Assembly: GCA_020639195.1 (NCBI GenBank)
Contig: JACKHB010000005.1
Span: 186,001-250,000 of the forward strand
Origin: Phycisphaeraceae bacterium
GTDB lineage: Bacteria; Planctomycetota; Phycisphaerae; Phycisphaerales; UBA1924
Direction of reading: 5' to 3'
DNA: 64,000 nucleotides
The position numbers and the translations under genes were made by a program. Shown in pieces: positions 61,411-64,000 of the stretch. How positions within the stretch are numbered: position 1 is the stretch's first letter; each line of letters opens with the position of its first letter. The notes below the pieces were generated by a model that searched no databases, was not told the origin of the DNA, and worked only from the letters and a program-made list of their open reading frames with translations.

Positions 61411-62907
61411 ATGGTGCAGGTCACGCTGATCGCCGCGGTGCTCGTGCTGTTCATGCGGCTCGGGACCGAGGGCGGGCCCTGGTCGGATCTGTGGCAGACG
61501 CAGCCCTGGTCGGTTGCCGCCATCATTAACGGTGGCCTGCTCGCCATCGGGCTGGGCTTTGCCGTTGCGGCGATGCGCGCCGGCCGGCGGATCGATCGAG
61601 GCCAACGCGGCGCGATCCTGCGGCTGGACCGGTGGGCGACCACGGCGCGCCTCGCGGCGGGAATCCTGTTCGGTGCAGGCGTGGCGCTGCTCGGCTGGCT
61701 GGACTTGGTGCGAGCGGGGATCGGAGACTGGATCCTGCTCGACGAGCTGGCCGCGCTGATGCCGCTGCTGGGATTGCTCGTCTTGGTTTGGTGGGCGATC
61801 GCGCCCATCGAGCGGCGTGTTCGCGAGGCGGTCATCCTGCGGCGGCTGGATGAGGGCTTGCCTCCGCCCGTTGTGGTCTCGCGATGGCGTCACGTGCTGG
61901 ACCAGGCTCGCCACGAGGCCGGGCCGATTCTCATTCCTCTGATTCCCATGCTGGCGTGGGGCGAGGCGGTCGTCAGACTAGAGGCGAATCCTCCCGCGTG
62001 GCTGGAGAACATGGCCGGGCAGGAACTGGTTCGGGCGGAGGCTACGTATGTTGTCGCGCTCCTGGCCGGCATGGCGGCAGTGTTCGCGTGTGCGCCGCTG
62101 CTGATCCGGGCGGCGTGGAGCACCACGCCGATCGGAGCGAGCGAGATCCGGACGCGGATCGACGACATGTGCCGCAGGCACCGCGTTCGTGTTCGCGGCG
62201 TGCTGATGTGGCGGACGCGCTCGACCAGCCCCAACGCGATGGTGATGGGCGTCCTGCCGAGTCTTCGCTACATCCTCCTGTCGGACCTTCTGCTCGATGC
62301 CCTTCCGGCGAGAGCCGTGGAGGCGGTGGCGGCCCACGAGGTGGCGCATGTCAGGCGCAGGCACATCCCGTGGCTGGTCGCGTCGGTGATGACGACGGTG
62401 CTCGTGCTCATTGGAGGCCTTGAACTGGCGGCATCGGCCAGCTTCGGCGCCGGTCCGTATCCGGAGTGGTTCGAAGGGGCGGTGGCGGTGCTGAGCCTCG
62501 TGCTGGTGCTGGCGGTGATTTCCTGGATCAGCAAACGTTTCGAGTGGCAGGCCGATGCGTTTGCCGCGCAGCATCTCAGTGGATTTGAGTCGCGCGGCGG
62601 GGCCGGCCCCGCACCGTGCATCTCGCATGATGCCGCGGCCACGATGGCCGGTGCGTTGCTCCACGTGGCGACGCTTGCGGGCATGGACCCTGAGCGATCC
62701 ACATGGCGGCATGGTTCGATCCGGACCCGCGTGGAGCGTCTGAGGCGGCTCGTCGGAACGCCGTGCGATGAGGCGCCGATCGACGCCGCGGTCCGTCGCC
62801 TCAAATTCGCGGTTGTGGTTCTGCTCGTCGTTGCGTTGGTCGGCGTGGCGTGGCTTCCCGGCCCGAGCCGTGCGGACCTGGGTGGGGCGCCGGCAGGTTC
62901 GCCCTAG
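61411..62907 (+). CDS. M48-family membrane metalloprotease
   Basis: A 498-aa integral membrane protease. Multiple hydrophobic segments in the first half (VTLIAAVLVLFMRL, SVAAIINGGLLAIGLGFAV, AALMPLLGLLVLVWWAIAP, VVALLAGMAAVFACAPLL) precede a zinc-protease domain. HExxH is in VAAHEVAHVRRRHIPWLV (His309, Glu310, His313), with FEWQADAFAAQHL providing the third ligand Glu further on, as in HtpX/Ste24-type enzymes. A preceding segment TSPNAMVMGVLPSLRYILLS is family-typical. The ATG at 61411 has GAGGCGAGAG upstream. Protein quality control at the membrane is the likely role. Confidence 0.85.
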   Translation: MVQVTLIAAVLVLFMRLGTEGGPWSDLWQTQPWSVAAIINGGLLAIGLGFAVAAMRAGRRIDRGQRGAILRLDRWATTARLAAGILFGAGVALLGWLDLVRAGIGDWILLDELAALMPLLGLLVLVWWAIAPIERRVREAVILRRLDEGLPPPVVVSRWRHVLDQARHEAGPILIPLIPMLAWGEAVVRLEANPPAWLENMAGQELVRAEATYVVALLAGMAAVFACAPLLIRAAWSTTPIGASEIRTRIDDMCRRHRVRVRGVLMWRTRSTSPNAMVMGVLPSLRYILLSDLLLDALPARAVEAVAAHEVAHVRRRHIPWLVASVMTTVLVLIGGLELAASASFGAGPYPEWFEGAVAVLSLVLVLAVISWISKRFEWQADAFAAQHLSGFESRGGAGPAPCISHDAAATMAGALLHVATLAGMDPERSTWRHGSIRTRVERLRRLVGTPCDEAPIDAAVRRLKFAVVVLLVVALVGVAWLPGPSRADLGGAPAGSP

Positions 62908-62933
62908 GATGGCGGCTCCACCGGGGAGCAGAG

Positions 62934-64000
62934 ATGGCCCGACTGCACGAGTTCGAAGGGAAGCGGCTGCTGAGCGGCCGCGGCCTGGAAGTCCCGCGGG
63001 GGAGCATCGCGTGCAGCCCCGACGAGGCGGAGGCGGCGGCCATCGCGCTCGGCGGGGCCTGCGTGGTCAAAGTCCAGGCTTGGACGACGGGCCGCAAGGC
63101 GCTCGGGGGAGTCGCCCTGGTGGAGACGGCGCGCGAGGCGCGTCACGCGGCAGCGCGGATGCTGGGGATGCAGGTAGGGAACTTCGCGGTCGATCGCGTG
63201 CTCGTCGAGGAGCGCGTCGAGATTGCCCGCGAGCTGTTCGTGTCGATGTACATCGATGACGCGGCGCGCGCGCCGCGAATTTTGCTGTCGCTCTCTGGTG
63301 GATCGGGCGTCGAGGCGCGGGGCGATGCGGCGATGCGGCTCGAGTGTGATCCGCTGGATGGCGTGAACGAGGCAGAGTTGGCGGGCGTGCTGCGGCGGTC
63401 CGATCTCTCGGAGCCCGAGCGGGAGGCCGTCGCCGAGGCGGTGCGGCAGGTCTTCGCGGTCGCGCGCGCACACGAGGCGAGGTCCGTTGAGATCAATCCG
63501 CTGGCCATCTTGCGCGATGGGCGCGTGGTCGCGGCGGACTGCCGCGTGACCATCGACGATTACGCGGTGTTCCGGCATCCGGACCTTGGTATCGAGATCG
63601 CCCGAGAGTTGGACCATCCGCCGACGGTACTCGAGCGGATTGCATACAGGGTCGAGCAGGCGGACCATCGCGGTACGTTCTACTTTGCTCAGCTCAACAC
63701 CAAGCCGGAGATTGGTTCGAAGGGACTCGTCGGGTTCCACGGCGCCGGCGGCGGCGGTTCGATGATGTCGATGGACGCCATCACGAACGCCGGGTTCACC
63801 ATCGCAAATTTCTGTGATACCTCGGGCAATCCGTCCGCCGCGAAGGTGTACCGGGCAGCGCGGATCATCCTGAGCCAGCCCGGGCTGTGCGGGTACTTCG
63901 GGTCGGGATCGGGCGTGGCAAGCCAGGAGCAGTTCTGGTCGGCATATGGGCTGGCCAAGGCGTTCTGGGAACTGAATCTCGACATCCCGGTCGTGATTCG
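62934..64000 (+). CDS. SucC-like ATP-grasp acyl-CoA synthetase subunit (3' partial)
   Basis: The frame starts at the ATG 62934 (GGGGAG upstream) and runs off the right edge after 355 codons. It resembles the beta subunit of succinyl-CoA synthetase: MARLHEFEGKRLLSGRGLEV and CVVKVQAWTTGRKALGGVAL (ATP-grasp N-terminal part), then RVLVEERVEIARELFVSMYI, EARSVEINPLAILRDGRVVA, and a CoA-ligase-like domain. In that last part the usual VNGAG...DIVKLHGGEPANFLD pattern is replaced by FHGAGGGGSMMSMDAITNA and GFTIANFCDTSGNPSAAKVY, so it may be a divergent branch with another acid substrate. No sucD-like gene is visible; it may lie beyond the window. Confidence 0.7.
   Translation, partial: MARLHEFEGKRLLSGRGLEVPRGSIACSPDEAEAAAIALGGACVVKVQAWTTGRKALGGVALVETAREARHAAARMLGMQVGNFAVDRVLVEERVEIARELFVSMYIDDAARAPRILLSLSGGSGVEARGDAAMRLECDPLDGVNEAELAGVLRRSDLSEPEREAVAEAVRQVFAVARAHEARSVEINPLAILRDGRVVAADCRVTIDDYAVFRHPDLGIEIARELDHPPTVLERIAYRVEQADHRGTFYFAQLNTKPEIGSKGLVGFHGAGGGGSMMSMDAITNAGFTIANFCDTSGNPSAAKVYRAARIILSQPGLCGYFGSGSGVASQEQFWSAYGLAKAFWELNLDIPVVI

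Overview
The window is GC-rich and very gene-dense, with frequent 4-base ATGA or GTGA stop/start overlaps. Its content points to a planctomycete, most likely a Phycisphaerae-type organism. The evidence is a 2569-residue LEPR-XLL surface protein, several membrane proteins with a CxxC...CPEC zinc ribbon, oversized pseudopilin-like proteins, and an Rhs core interrupted by dockerin-like calcium loops. The taxon is inferred from these family habits. No rRNA, tRNA or CRISPR array was seen.

Layout. (1) 1-8.3 kb, plus strand: a furanose-sugar operon with YtfQ-type binding protein (cut by the window edge), exported GH127 beta-L-arabinofuranosidase, YtfR ATPase, YtfT and YjfF permeases and an exported alpha/beta hydrolase. 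The last five genes overlap one another. (2) 8.3-21.2 kb, minus strand: an enlarged RseP site-2 protease, a secreted redoxin, a free-standing DsbD N-terminal domain, the giant LEPR-XLL/PPC/propeller protein, and an Asp/Glu-racemase-family protein lacking both usual catalytic cysteines. (3) 21.2-35.2 kb, mixed: HscB-like co-chaperone, two CNNM/CorC-type membrane proteins, thioredoxin-like protein, zinc-ribbon membrane proteins, MmgE/PrpD coupled to a LOG-family phosphoribohydrolase, a lipoprotein behind a phased repeat array, a universal stress protein, RF1, and an ABC-2 exporter pair.

(4) 35.2-39.3 kb: an Rhs 'tip' array. A truncated Rhs core ending in a GHH/HNH-type toxin is followed by a cognate double-CXXCG-type immunity gene. 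A second Rhs core copy follows with almost no tip, then an AT-richer orphan membrane-protein gene, then a third, smaller Rhs remnant. A roughly 250-bp repeat element is embedded in each Rhs copy at the same place. This is the most system-like accessory locus here. (5) 39.6-43.5 kb: an unknown gene whose frame runs antisense into a methyltransferase, then a minus-strand operon of a CoaB-type protein, an RluA-type domain fused to a methyltransferase and an RGG/PGG-rich tail, and a second methyltransferase.

(6) 43.6-59.9 kb, plus strand: a type IV pilus/type II secretion machine. A PilB/GspE ATPase and PilT end at a terminator. A second ATPase, a GspF/PilC platform and five prepilin-like genes follow, in the textbook E-F-G-H-I-J-K order. 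The J-like (606 aa) and K-like (1676 aa) members are far larger than usual. No secretin, prepilin peptidase or GspL/M-like gene lies in the window. (7) 60.1-64.0 kb: homogentisate dioxygenase, an M48-type membrane metalloprotease, and the start of a SucC-like ATP-grasp protein cut by the window edge.
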